Assembly: GCA_029565465.1 (NCBI GenBank)
Contig: JAKQOD010000314.1
Location: 1 to 38,299, forward strand
Direction of reading: 5' to 3'
From: Deltaproteobacteria bacterium
Lineage (GTDB): Bacteria; Myxococcota_A; Polyangia; Haliangiales; Haliangiaceae
Length of the DNA stretch: 38,299 bases
Under the pieces are notes generated by a model that was given only the letters and a program-made list of their open reading frames with translations, made no database searches and was not told the DNA's origin. The translations under genes were made by a program, and so were the position numbers. This document shows positions 24,490 to 32,810 of the stretch, one piece after another (within the stretch, counting starts at the first letter, position 1; each line of letters starts with the position of its first letter).

Positions 24490-26331
24490 GTGAGCGATCA
24501 TCCAAACGCGATTCCTAGCGCCGCAGTCGTTAAAGATGGGCTGGTGCCCGTCGACAATGAAGCTGAATGGCTTGCAACCACGTATCAACCGAACGAGCCC
24601 AACCTAACATTGCGAGCCGCGATCGCGGGTGCCTTGATCGGCATGGTCATGTGTTTGTCGAACATCTACGTGTTCTTCAAAACCGGCTGGAGCTTGGGCG
24701 TGACCCTGACCGCCTGTATTATTGGCCTGGCTTCATTTAAAGGCTTGCAACGCATCGGCGCAACGACGCGTCCGCTCGGCATGCTCGAAAACAACGCGCT
24801 GACCACGGTTGCGTCGGGCGCTGGTTTCATGACTGGTGGCGGCAACATGGCGGCCTATGGCGCCTTGCTCATGATGATCACCGCTGCCCCGACGATTGGT
24901 GTCATGCCATCGACGCTTGGCATGATCGTGTGGTTCGCCGTGATTGCCGCGATGGGCGTGTTTGCGGCCATTCCCATCAAACGGCAATTGATTAACCAAG
25001 AGGCCCTCGCGTTCCCAACCGGGACGGCGACGGCTGAAACCCTTCGGTCGATCCATGCCACCGACGGCAAAAACGATGCTGCAAAGTGGCTTGGCATGGC
25101 ATCGGCGGTGGGCGGGCTGATCTCGGTCTTGCGCGATGCCCTGCATGTTTTGCCGCATGAAATCTCGTTGCCGGTTTCAATTGCTGGTTACTCGTTACTC
25201 AAATGGACGCTGTATCTCAAGACCGAAGTGGTGCTGCTTGGGGCTGGCGCGCTGATGAGTTTTCGCACCGGCTGGTCGATGTTGTTCAGCGGTGTCTTGA
25301 CCTACGCAGTGCTGGCGCCCGAGTTGATGCAGCAAGGTTTGATCAAAGCGGTTAGCTATAAAGAAATCGTTGCGTGGACTCTGTGGCCCGGCGCCGCCAT
25401 GCTGGTCGGCGCTGGACTCACGTCGTTTGCGCTCGACTACAAGAGCTTGGGCCGCGCGCTGTCGGGGCTCACGCGGATGGGCCGCAAAAACACAGTCACC
25501 GACGGTATTACTGCGGTGGAAGTGCCAGAAACCTGGTTTCCGTTGGGCTTCATGGTGCTCTCTCCGATCGTCGTGTTCTTGATGGCCGTGCTGTTTAATA
25601 TTCCCGTGTGGGCGGCCGTCGTTGCAGTGCCGTTGTCGGTCATCATGGGCTTCATTGCATCACGCGTTACCGGCGAAACCGACGTAACCCCAACCAAAGC
25701 GCTTGGCCCAGTGACGCAGATGATGTTTGGCGTGATGACGCCGGGCAATCTCACAGGCAACATTATGTCGGCCAACGTCACCGGCGGCATTGGCTTGCAT
25801 GCGGCTGATCTATTGACGACGTTAAAGACTGGCTGGCTGCTTGGCGCCAAGCCACGCCATCAGCTGTACGCTCAACTCATCGGTGTTGCAGTTGGCGCGG
25901 CATTCGTTGCGCCGGCGTTTGCGTTAGTCATTCCGAACCCCGCGTTGCTGGGCAGCGAACTGTGGCCAGCGCCTTCGTGCACCGTTTGGAAAGGCGTGTC
26001 GGTCGCTTTTTCGAATGGCATCAGTGCGTTGCATCCGTCGGTGATCAAAGCGATTTGGATCGGGCTTGCGGTTGGCATCACGCTAACCTTGGTCGAGAAA
26101 TTTGCTCCGAAACACATCCGCAAGTTTGTGCCATCGGCCAACGGCGTCGGCATTGCCATGGTAATTCCTGGCGCCAACTCGATCGCGATGTTCCTTGGTG
26201 CCGCGGTGGCCGAAGTGTTGCGCCGCTACAAACGCGACGCTGCGGTGGTGCCGGTTGCGTCCGGCCTCATCGCTGGCGAAAGCATCATTGGGATCGTGAT
26301 CCTGATGATGTCGTTGGCCGGTTGGCTGTAG
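24490..26331 (+). CDS. OPT-family oligopeptide/metal-chelate transporter
   Basis: 613 residues from GTG 24490, the start that places a short acidic N-terminus before the first membrane helix; the frame is open upstream but overlaps the neighbour's promoter region and gene. The OPT signature is clear: N-L-T-L-R-A-A-I-A-G-A-L-I-G-M-V-M-C-L-S, Y-V-F-F-K-T-G-W-S-L-G, G-S/A-G-F-M-T-G-G-G-N-M, I-N-Q-E-A-L-A-F-P-T-G-T-A-T-A-E-T and R-V-T-G-E-T-D-V-T-P. About 14 hydrophobic segments fill the rest. Family knowledge: OPT proteins are inner-membrane proton-coupled importers of oligopeptides or metal chelates. The specific substrate cannot be told. No linked peptidase or siderophore genes are visible. 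Confidence 0.93.
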   Translation: MSDHPNAIPSAAVVKDGLVPVDNEAEWLATTYQPNEPNLTLRAAIAGALIGMVMCLSNIYVFFKTGWSLGVTLTACIIGLASFKGLQRIGATTRPLGMLENNALTTVASGAGFMTGGGNMAAYGALLMMITAAPTIGVMPSTLGMIVWFAVIAAMGVFAAIPIKRQLINQEALAFPTGTATAETLRSIHATDGKNDAAKWLGMASAVGGLISVLRDALHVLPHEISLPVSIAGYSLLKWTLYLKTEVVLLGAGALMSFRTGWSMLFSGVLTYAVLAPELMQQGLIKAVSYKEIVAWTLWPGAAMLVGAGLTSFALDYKSLGRALSGLTRMGRKNTVTDGITAVEVPETWFPLGFMVLSPIVVFLMAVLFNIPVWAAVVAVPLSVIMGFIASRVTGETDVTPTKALGPVTQMMFGVMTPGNLTGNIMSANVTGGIGLHAADLLTTLKTGWLLGAKPRHQLYAQLIGVAVGAAFVAPAFALVIPNPALLGSELWPAPSCTVWKGVSVAFSNGISALHPSVIKAIWIGLAVGITLTLVEKFAPKHIRKFVPSANGVGIAMVIPGANSIAMFLGAAVAEVLRRYKRDAAVVPVASGLIAGESIIGIVILMMSLAGWL

Positions 26332-26350
26332 CGCCACGCGTTGTTGGCGC
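26331..26350. terminator. Possible bidirectional stem-loop between convergent genes
   Basis: GCGCCA (26331-26336) pairs with TGGCGC (26345-26350) around an 8-base loop, between the transporter stop and the stop of the minus-strand gene. There is no T-run on either side, so termination activity is doubtful. Confidence 0.3.
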
Positions 26351-26352
26351 GG

Positions 26353-26883
26353 CTAGCCAATCGCTGCGACGATCGTCGACGCCAGTGCTAAGGCATCGCT
26401 GCGCAGCATCGTGATGGTTTCGCCGTTGACGATGAATTTTACGTGCTTCTTGGTCACCGCAAGAATATGCACTGCCGCCGGTTGTTCGTTGGCTGGCGTC
26501 GCAGTTGCCCCGGTCATCGGCCGCGGCCAGTTTGACGTGCCTTTGGCGCGTGGCGGTGGTGGTGTAATTGCAACGCTTGAACCTGCGCCGGTCAGGCGCG
26601 GCGGCGTTGTTGCTGCTGGCCGCGTTGTTGGGCGGACCGTGCCAGGCGATGGCCGTGCGCCAATGGTGTAAACCGGTTCGGCAATCGTGACCGCCGGTCG
26701 CTTGGTGGTTGCGATGCTGTATTCACCACCGGCAAAACGGTTTTGCGGAATGGTATCGGTATTTGTACGCATAGTTTCTTCGGTTGGGGCAGGCGCTCGA
26801 ATATTCCGAGGCAAATCCCGGCGGGTTCGTCGATCGCCGCCACGCTCATCAAGCGTGGTTCTTTCAGAACGAGTTTTTCTCAC
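26353..26883 (-). CDS. Hypothetical Pro/Thr/Arg-rich protein
   Basis: 176 residues from GTG 26883 (M-R-K-T-R-S-E-R-T-T-L-D-E-R). Other starts are possible: TTG 26922, GTG 26892, or ATG 26772, which has a GAAGAAA ribosome-like site and would give 139 residues. The N-terminal half is Arg-rich, the middle Pro/Thr/Ala-rich and probably disordered (R-P-T-T-R-P-A-A-T-T-P-P-R). The last 45 residues look folded: H-I-L-A-V-T-K-K-H-V-K-F-I-V-N-G-E-T, then an amphipathic helix. No signal peptide or membrane segment; no family recognised. It is convergent with the transporter. Confidence 0.55.
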   Translation of the reverse strand: MRKTRSERTTLDERGGDRRTRRDLPRNIRAPAPTEETMRTNTDTIPQNRFAGGEYSIATTKRPAVTIAEPVYTIGARPSPGTVRPTTRPAATTPPRLTGAGSSVAITPPPPRAKGTSNWPRPMTGATATPANEQPAAVHILAVTKKHVKFIVNGETITMLRSDALALASTIVAAIG

Positions 26884-26922
26884 GTGCGACACTTTAGAGT
26901 AAGAGACGAAGCAAGAACCCAA

Positions 26923-27192
26923 ATGTTAGGGGCGCCCTGGGGTAGGAGCAGGGTTCGTACGCGCTAAGCCCGGTTGTGAACTCGACGGGTCACCTGTCGC
27001 CAACGTATTGATCAGCCATGGCTACCGCGGTAGCCGCGTGGCGGCGCCTTACGACGGGCTGCGTCATCATGATCTCAATGGGTTAGCCAATAGTTTCGGC
27101 CACCGCCGACATCGGGAGACTGGGCCAAAGTTGGTCCAGGCCTTGCTGTATGTCTTGGCATCAACCCGGTCACTTCCTCTAGGAGCCACGTC
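26923..27192. other. Intergenic region upstream of the PPC lipoprotein gene
   Basis: About 270 bp between divergent starts. It contains a perfect 16-bp palindrome (27020-27035) and an AGGAG ribosome site at 27181 ahead of the ATG at 27193. I found no convincing -35/-10 pair, no copy of the two-block element and no RNA gene. Confidence 0.5.
27020..27035. promoter_or_regulatory. Perfect 16-bp palindrome, possible operator
   Basis: GGCTACCGCGGTAGCC is its own reverse complement. It sits about 158 bp before the PPC lipoprotein start and within 140 bp of the divergent gene, a plausible binding site for a dimeric regulator. The length argues against chance, but no regulator can be linked to it. 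Confidence 0.4.
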
Positions 27193-28833
27193 ATGAAAAG
27201 CCTCGCCACCCTGTTTGCTGCCGCTGCCATCGCTGCCCCAATGTCACTCATCGGCTGCGCCGATGAATCGGACATCTACGATGGCGAGTCGATCAAGGAA
27301 GACAACGGCAAGGAAGATGCCTCGGTTGTTGCCACCTTCATTGAAATTTCGTGGAGCGGTAGTTTCCTCACCGACTACGCCTACGATCTTGAGCAAACCA
27401 TTGAAGACCACTTGCTGTACACGATTGGCCAACTCAACGGCAACAACTCGGTTGGTCGTTTGGACCACTTGCGCTTGGCCAACGTAAAGAAGACCACCGA
27501 AAACGGTCGCACCAAAATTTCGTACGACGCGGTGTTGCCGGTTGCTTGGGGCAAAAAGAACGCAGTGCCAACCACGCTGCAATTGAAGCTGCCGGTTGAT
27601 ATGGGCAATACGTTCATCACCGCATTCACTGAGAAGTTCAAAACCAAGTGTGTCGACTTCGGTGCTCACGATGTTGATGCTGGCAGCATGTGGTACTACT
27701 TCCGGCCAGCGCGCTCGGGTTGCTCGCTGAGTGCAGCGGATGTAAATACCTACACTGCTTCGGTTGCGCCAAGCCCATACCAAACCACGGGCAAGTTTCC
27801 TGAGTACCACAAGATCTGGGAAGACGGTAAATTCAACACCGTTGCGATCTTTGGCAAGTACGAAGACGGCGCAACCTCGGCAAGCGACGCTGGCATCGCT
27901 GCGTGGAACGAATTTTACAAGGGCGCAAAAGCAGCGCTTTCTGCGTACGGCACGGTCACCACGATTCCTGCAACGATTCCGACCAATCCTGGCACCACCG
28001 TTACCGATATCGAAATGTCGGTTACCCGCGCCGATGGCAAAAAAATCAACTTGACCATGTTGTTGTCGGACAACGTGCGTACCGGTTTGCAAAACCCAGC
28101 GTTCCGCACCCGGTACGAAAATGCATCGACCCGCGCTGACTTCATCACCTACAACGGTCACGCTGGCCTGGGCGCCAACATTCGCGCGCTGTCCCGTGCT
28201 GGCAAATGGGTCACTGGTCAATACGTAATTTCGTTCGAAGACGGCTGCGACACCTACGCCTACATCGACGACGAAATGCGCAAAGCGCATCAAGCCGTTA
28301 ACCCAGATGACACCACCGGCTTTAAGTATCTTGACACCCTCGCCAATGCGATGCCTGCTTTCTTTGCTTCGATGTCGAACTCGAGCTTGGCGTTGATGAA
28401 GGGCCTCATCAACTTTGAGAACCCACAAACCTACGAACAAATCTTCCGCAACATCGATTCGTCGCAAGTCATCCTTGTCACCGGCGAACAAGACAACACC
28501 TACGTTCCTGGCGGCGGCGGCGGCGGTGGCGGCACCACCACCTGGGCTGGCCTCAATGAAACCGGCACGCTTGCCAAGAGTGCAACCAAGAAGTTCACGA
28601 CCCCAACCCTCGCTGCTGGCACTTACAGCTTCGACATGACCGGCACTGGCGACGCTGACCTCTATGTTCGCATCGGCGGCGCACCAACCACCACCACGTT
28701 TGATTGCCGCCCATACAAAAACGGCTCGAACGAAAGCTGCTTGGTTACTCTGCCATCAGCCACCACGATCGGCGTGATGGTTCGCGGCTACGCAACCTCG
28801 TCGAAGTTCACCTTGGTTGGCAAAAAGAACTAA
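27193..28833 (+). CDS. Lipoprotein with possible caspase-like fold and C-terminal PPC domain
   Basis: 546 residues; ATG with AGGAG upstream. M-K-S-L-A-T-L-F and a hydrophobic run end S-L-I-G-C (Cys22), a clear lipobox, followed by an acidic linker. The centre (about 45-430) is not a family I can name, but Y-N-G-H-A-G-L-G (about 318) followed some 30 residues later by F-E-D-G-C-D-T-Y resembles the His...Cys dyad order of clan CD (gingipain/caspase-like) peptidases, and V-I-L-V-T-G-E-Q-D-N near 432 follows. That reading is tentative. After a spacer of eight Gly (about 439-446), residues 450-546 form a PPC (bacterial pre-peptidase C-terminal) domain: L-x-A-G-T-Y-S-F-D-M-T-G-T-G-D-A-D-L-Y-V-R. 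PPC domains accompany secreted hydrolases. A strong terminator follows. Confidence 0.85.
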   Translation: MKSLATLFAAAAIAAPMSLIGCADESDIYDGESIKEDNGKEDASVVATFIEISWSGSFLTDYAYDLEQTIEDHLLYTIGQLNGNNSVGRLDHLRLANVKKTTENGRTKISYDAVLPVAWGKKNAVPTTLQLKLPVDMGNTFITAFTEKFKTKCVDFGAHDVDAGSMWYYFRPARSGCSLSAADVNTYTASVAPSPYQTTGKFPEYHKIWEDGKFNTVAIFGKYEDGATSASDAGIAAWNEFYKGAKAALSAYGTVTTIPATIPTNPGTTVTDIEMSVTRADGKKINLTMLLSDNVRTGLQNPAFRTRYENASTRADFITYNGHAGLGANIRALSRAGKWVTGQYVISFEDGCDTYAYIDDEMRKAHQAVNPDDTTGFKYLDTLANAMPAFFASMSNSSLALMKGLINFENPQTYEQIFRNIDSSQVILVTGEQDNTYVPGGGGGGGGTTTWAGLNETGTLAKSATKKFTTPTLAAGTYSFDMTGTGDADLYVRIGGAPTTTTFDCRPYKNGSNESCLVTLPSATTIGVMVRGYATSSKFTLVGKKN

Positions 28834-28882
28834 GGTTACAACGGTTACAGTTACCCAATAACTAGCTTAAAAATACTTGTCG

Positions 28883-28919
28883 ACGGCGCCAATCTCCCCC
28901 TTGGCGCCGTTGCTATTTT
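28883..28919 (+). terminator. Rho-independent terminator after the PPC lipoprotein gene
   Basis: ACGGCGCCAA (28883-28892) and TTGGCGCCGT (28901-28910) form a perfect 10-bp stem with an eight-base loop, followed by TGCTATTTT. It lies 50 bp after the stop codon, which shows that the gene is a single transcription unit. Confidence 0.88.
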
Positions 28920-29023
28920 CGGCGCGGTGACGAGCCGGTCGACGACGATTCACTGAAAGCCGTTCAGCTCACCGCGTGCTGAATCATGTTGAAGCACGCC
29001 GGCAGTTTGATTACGGTGGCGGC

Positions 29024-29734
29024 ATGTTGCGTGTATCAAGGATAATGGTAGCGGTCGTCGTGACAGCCGCCGCAACGATGTCTGCCGCGGCGCGGGCGGA
29101 GACTTCGGACGGTTCGCACTGGGCCGCTACGGTGCTTGGCGGCCCGCTGATCGTCTCGGATCTAGACGCCATGCGCAGCCAAATTCCCGATACGCCTCGT
29201 CGGATCGGTGGCTTGCTAGGTGTTGCTGGACACTACATTTTGCGGCGCGGATCGGACTACGTACAGTTTGATGCTGCCGGCGCGGTACTGGGCAACGCCC
29301 CATTTTATCAAGTGCGTGGTCACTACGTGTTCGCTGCGACCAAACGCCGGCCTTACGCCGACGGTTCGCGGCTGGTCGATTTGCTTGATGGCGATTCTTC
29401 GACGGTGCGCACCGTGCCGCATTTGTACGTGCGGACCTCGATCGGGCTTGGGCTCGGCCTCGATTATACCCACTACTTCGACACCGACCGCGTGGCTGCG
29501 CGCGCTGGCCTGGCGTTGTGGCAAACCTTTGGTGCCGTGAATATTGATGCGGCGGTTGATACGTCCAAAGCGTTTGGCCTGCGCAGCAACGGCAACTTTA
29601 TCGCGTTTGGCACCGGCAATCTTGCGTTGGCCGTCTACGGTGATTTTGCCGTGATGATCAATCCTGGCGACCGCGTGCATGTGACTGCACTGTTGGGCCT
29701 TGGCGTTGGCGAAGGCCTCAAGCTGCGACGCTAG
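29024..29734 (+). CDS. Secreted, probably outer-membrane beta-barrel-like protein
   Basis: 236 residues from ATG 29024; an upstream ATG (28985 region) would put 16 polar residues before the signal. M-L-R-V-S-R-I-M-V-A-V-V-V-T-A-A-A-T-M-S ends A-A-A-R-A-E, a type I signal peptide. The mature part alternates short hydrophobic strands with Gly/Tyr/Asp turns (Y-Q-V-R-G-H-Y-V-F-A-A, G-L-G-L-G-L-D-Y-T-H-Y-F-D, L-A-L-A-V-Y-G-D-F-A-V) as in small beta-barrels; it does not end in Phe, the commonest barrel C-terminus. Function unknown. Its stop overlaps that of the convergent glycosyltransferase (CTAG at 29731-29734). Confidence 0.75.
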   Translation: MLRVSRIMVAVVVTAAATMSAAARAETSDGSHWAATVLGGPLIVSDLDAMRSQIPDTPRRIGGLLGVAGHYILRRGSDYVQFDAAGAVLGNAPFYQVRGHYVFAATKRRPYADGSRLVDLLDGDSSTVRTVPHLYVRTSIGLGLGLDYTHYFDTDRVAARAGLALWQTFGAVNIDAAVDTSKAFGLRSNGNFIAFGTGNLALAVYGDFAVMINPGDRVHVTALLGLGVGEGLKLRR

Positions 29735-30807
29735 CGGCTAACCTTGGTGCGCAAGAAATCGTCGATCGCATCGAGGATCGCGCGATTGTCGCGCTGTTGG
29801 TAACGCGCCAGGTTGTTGGCATAGGTAGCTGTGCGTTGCACGAAGTTGGTGACGGTGGCTGGATCATCGAAGTTCTCGGCGAACATGCCGTAGCCTTCGC
29901 GTTCGAGGTAACGGGCATTGAGGTACTGCTCAAATTGGCCAGCCAGCGGCACGGCCAACATCGGCTTGTGCAGAAACACCGCTTCGCCCATCAACGTGAA
30001 ACCGCCGCCTGCAATGACGCCGCGGCAACTGGCCAAGTCTTCGATAAACGTGGTTTCGGAAAAAGGTCGAAATTGCAGATTCCCGTCGACAACTTCGGTG
30101 GTTTTGCCAGCGGTTTGGCTAGCGCCGTAGACGCGGCAGGGCACACCACACTGCCGCAGCGCTGCATGTAATGCCTCTTGGCCGGTGCCTGATTGGTAGA
30201 CCAGCAAGTGTTCGCCGTTGCTTGGCGTCGCTGCAAGGATCTCCGGCCGTAAGATAGGTGGGAATAGCTTAGTGTCCGGTTTGCGGACTGCAGGCTGAAA
30301 AAATGTGGTGATAAAGTAGCCTTCGCAAAACGGCAGTTTGGTTTTGATGAACGCTTTGGTTAATTCAAAACCAACCCGGTTGCCGTCGACGATTTCGTCG
30401 GGCAACTTGGTGCGGTGAATGATCTGCATGTTGTCGACTGACAGCACCGGTACGCCGTGGGTTTTGCCGTACAGGTACGCCCACGACTCGAAGTCGCTGA
30501 TCACCATGTCGGGGCGAAACTGCGCGATCAGATCAAAATAAGCGCCAATGTTTTTGGGTAGCCCCGTAACGCCGTTGACGATATTTGACCACAGGGTTTT
30601 GCCCAGCCGCACCCGGTTCTCCTCGAGAATCATGTGCAGGCCCGAGATCTTGTTGACGCCTTCGAACCGTTTTGCCAGAAATTCACAGGCCTTGCCGGAC
30701 GCCATGATCTGCAGCTCGTGCCCAGCTGTGAGCAAATGCTCGATGACCACCCGCGACCGCATGGCATGGCCCAAGCCTTCGCCGGTTACACCGTAGAGGA
30801 TCTTCAT
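29731..30807 (-). CDS. Glycosyltransferase, MJ1255/GT-B-like family
   Basis: 358 residues from ATG 30807, which begins exactly at the family motif M-K-I-L-Y-G-V-T-G-E-G-L-G-H-A-M-R-S; the frame extends 11 codons upstream without need. The G-x-G-x-G-H-x-x-R motif is the acceptor-side loop of GT-B enzymes such as MurG and the MJ1255/VC2487 group. The C-terminal half has L-L-V-Y-Q-S-G-T-G and V-I-A-G-G-G-F-T-L-M-G-E-A-V-F-L-H-K-P-M-L-A-V-P, the donor nucleotide-sugar site, then Q-F-E-Q-Y-L-N-A. No signal peptide; acts in the cytosol or at the inner membrane, substrate unknown. It diverges from a probable TIM-barrel gene whose GTG start is only 3 bp away, so the two are likely a functional pair. 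Confidence 0.9.
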   Translation of the reverse strand: MKILYGVTGEGLGHAMRSRVVIEHLLTAGHELQIMASGKACEFLAKRFEGVNKISGLHMILEENRVRLGKTLWSNIVNGVTGLPKNIGAYFDLIAQFRPDMVISDFESWAYLYGKTHGVPVLSVDNMQIIHRTKLPDEIVDGNRVGFELTKAFIKTKLPFCEGYFITTFFQPAVRKPDTKLFPPILRPEILAATPSNGEHLLVYQSGTGQEALHAALRQCGVPCRVYGASQTAGKTTEVVDGNLQFRPFSETTFIEDLASCRGVIAGGGFTLMGEAVFLHKPMLAVPLAGQFEQYLNARYLEREGYGMFAENFDDPATVTNFVQRTATYANNLARYQQRDNRAILDAIDDFLRTKVSR

Positions 30808-30810
30808 AGA

Positions 30811-31701
30811 GTGCGATACTATCGCTTCTTGATGCGTCATCGGGTTTGGTGCGAGACACTTTGTTTTGCCGATTTGGTAGCCGATGACACGGTGGCGCTG
30901 TTGCGCCGGTATCGGCTCGACGCCTTGGTTGCCGTGCGGCCATGGCAGGTTGACGAAGCAGTGCCAGTGTTTGCCAGGTTGCAGGCAGCGGGTGTGTTTT
31001 GCGCAGTATGGCCGATGCTAGCCGACGAAGATGGCCGCTGGGCTAGTGCGTCGTCGATGGCCAAATATGTGGCCTTTGCGGAACATGTTGTTGACGTTTT
31101 GAATCCGGCAGAAGTGGTGATCGATCTTGAGCCAGCGTTTGATCGCTTGCGCAATTGGAAAGCCTTGCGCGCGGCGCCCAAAGCGGACCCCACCGAAGTC
31201 AAAGCGTATGAGCGTTCGCGCAGCGATCTTGCCAGCGCGATCGGGCGCTGGCGGGCACGCAGCGGCCAACAACTGCGCGTGACCACCGCGGTGATTCCAG
31301 TTGTGGCGTTTGATCCAAGCTGGGTATGGGCTGGTGTGATGCAGCGGTTGCTTGGCACCCCCGTCGATGGCCTCGAGGTCGACCGGCATAGCGTAATGGC
31401 CTACACGTCGCTGCTCGAAGGTTGGTCGCGGGGCGTGGTGAATCGTAGTCGTGCTGAGTGGCTGTTGGCTCGTTTTGCGGCGCGGACCGCGCGTAAATGG
31501 GGTGCGCGCGGTGCAGTTTCACTTGGCACCGTGGCGCCGGGGGCGTTTGGTGACGAACCAAGCTATCGCTCGCCTCGAGAGCTTGCACGGGATGTCAAAA
31601 TTGCCCGAGCCGCCGGCGTTACCGAGCTATCGCTGTTTGACTTAGGCGGCGTGATGCGCAGCCCCGACCCACAGGCATGGTTGCATGCGCTGACCACGTA
31701 G
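30811..31701 (+). CDS. Predicted TIM-barrel (glycoside hydrolase-like) protein
   Basis: 296 residues from GTG 30811, with GAGGA ten bases upstream; ATG 30832 would shorten it by seven. No signal peptide. The sequence alternates short hydrophobic strands with helices through the whole length (L-D-A-L-V-A-V-R-P-W, G-V-F-C-A-V-W-P-M-L, A-E-V-V-I-D-L-E-P-A-F-D, L-R-V-T-T-A-V-I-P-V-V, V-M-A-Y-T-S-L-L-E-G, G-A-V-S-L-G-T-V-A-P-G, V-T-E-L-S-L-F-D-L-G-G-V), the pattern of an eight-stranded alpha/beta barrel. Acidic residues at strand ends (D-L-E-P, L-F-D) sit where glycoside hydrolases place catalytic residues. I cannot name the family. Head-to-head pairing with a glycosyltransferase suggests glycan metabolism. 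Confidence 0.75.
   Translation: MRYYRFLMRHRVWCETLCFADLVADDTVALLRRYRLDALVAVRPWQVDEAVPVFARLQAAGVFCAVWPMLADEDGRWASASSMAKYVAFAEHVVDVLNPAEVVIDLEPAFDRLRNWKALRAAPKADPTEVKAYERSRSDLASAIGRWRARSGQQLRVTTAVIPVVAFDPSWVWAGVMQRLLGTPVDGLEVDRHSVMAYTSLLEGWSRGVVNRSRAEWLLARFAARTARKWGARGAVSLGTVAPGAFGDEPSYRSPRELARDVKIARAAGVTELSLFDLGGVMRSPDPQAWLHALTT
30813..30825. promoter_or_regulatory. Inverted repeat at the divergent start junction
   Basis: GCGATA-C-TATCGC is a perfect 6-bp inverted repeat directly behind the two divergent start codons, inside the first codons of the GTG-started frame. It could be an operator for both genes, or the true start of the plus-strand gene may be ATG 30832, which would place the repeat between the genes. 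Confidence 0.35.
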
Positions 31702-31784
31702 GCCAGGCCGGCCGTCGATAGTATCAGCCACGCGCGTTATCACGATGAATTTTTGCTACCGAACCGCCGTCGCTGCGTTACGCT

Positions 31785-32810
31785 ATGGCAATGCGATTGG
31801 TGATAGGTCTACTGACGACGTTGGTGGTGGCGAATGGTGCAGCGGCGGAGACGCCGAAACGCAAGCCGCCAGCCGCGGCAACCCCGGTCGTGGCACCCGC
31901 CAAACCTAGCCTCGACGCCAAAAAGGAGCCGCAACTGCCGCCTGCGAAGCAAGTCGCTGCGCACAATCTTTTTGAAGAAGCCGCAACTGCTGCCAAAGCC
32001 GGCGACTTCGACCTCGCCGAACAGAAGTACCTTCGTTTGTACAGGCTGGTGCCGCATCCTTCAATCGCGTTCAATTTGGCGCAGGTGCAGGAGGCGCGTG
32101 GGAATTTCGGACCAGCCGTGACCAATTATGGCTTGTATCTGGCTAGCGTTGCGCCAAACGAAGAACCAGTGTTGCGTAAACACGTTGCTGCACTGGCCGA
32201 GAAGCCTGGTATTGCATCACTTACGTTCGACGCGGACTTTGGTACGCAGCCGCTGGTTTACATCGACGGCCTTCCTGCGTTTCGGCACCGCGGTTCGGTG
32301 TTGCTACCGCCTGGGCGCCATAGCTTCGACGCCATTTCCGAGGTCGGCTATCGGCATGAACTGTGGAGCATTTCGCCGGGCCGCAACTTGCGGTTGGCGC
32401 CTGGCTTTAACCCCGTTGATGGCAACGTGGTGCTTTCGGGCAATGTGGTAGCGCACCGCTACAAACTGAAGGGCCTCGTCAACGATGACTTCGGTCGCCG
32501 TTTTGAACAACCGCCTGGTACCTATGAGCTCACGCTCCAAGGTTATAACTGTAGCTACGCCGGTACGGTGACGATTAAGCCCGACGAGGTGACGCTGGTA
32601 TTTGTAACGGTAACGCCAGCGCCAGGGCAACGCGCTGACGGCACGCCGAAACGTTTGTACGAACTCAAAGATGACGAGTGTGGTGTTGCAACGTTTGTGG
32701 CAACCCGCGTCGCGTTTGACGCCAAGCTGCCTGAGGTGCCGTTCGCTGAATATCCCAAGCCAGGCTTCGTTGCGCCGCCGGCAGGTACCACGATTCCCGA
32801 CGCTAGGTAG
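31785..32810 (+). CDS. Secreted TPR protein with PEGA-like domain
   Basis: 341 residues (ATG 31785; ATG 31791 equally possible). M-R-L-V-I-G-L-L-T-T-L-V-V-A-N-G-A-A-A-E is a type I signal. A Pro/Ala/Lys linker precedes a TPR-like pair (about 60-130: N-L-F-E-E-A-A-T-A-A-K-A-G-D-F-D-L-A-E-Q-K-Y and I-A-F-N-L-A-Q-V-Q-E-A-R-G-N). Residues about 140-200 look like a PEGA-type surface domain (P-L-V-Y-I-D-G-L-P-A, L-L-P-P-G-R-H-S-F). The C-terminal part repeats the theme (P-P-G-T-Y-E-L-T-L-Q-G-Y) and has two or three Cys. TPR-plus-PEGA exported proteins are abundant in myxobacteria; function unknown. Its last codons overlap the convergent histidine kinase gene by 8 bp. Confidence 0.78.
   Translation: MAMRLVIGLLTTLVVANGAAAETPKRKPPAAATPVVAPAKPSLDAKKEPQLPPAKQVAAHNLFEEAATAAKAGDFDLAEQKYLRLYRLVPHPSIAFNLAQVQEARGNFGPAVTNYGLYLASVAPNEEPVLRKHVAALAEKPGIASLTFDADFGTQPLVYIDGLPAFRHRGSVLLPPGRHSFDAISEVGYRHELWSISPGRNLRLAPGFNPVDGNVVLSGNVVAHRYKLKGLVNDDFGRRFEQPPGTYELTLQGYNCSYAGTVTIKPDEVTLVFVTVTPAPGQRADGTPKRLYELKDDECGVATFVATRVAFDAKLPEVPFAEYPKPGFVAPPAGTTIPDAR

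Noticed and set aside
27244..28491. A 415-codon antisense frame under the PPC lipoprotein gene
   Set aside because: Long antisense frames arise here from codon bias; the plus-strand gene has a ribosome site, signal peptide, PPC domain and terminator.
30634..30810. N-terminal extension of the TIM-barrel gene
   Set aside because: It lies antisense to the conserved first motif of the glycosyltransferase; the fold-like pattern begins only after 30811.
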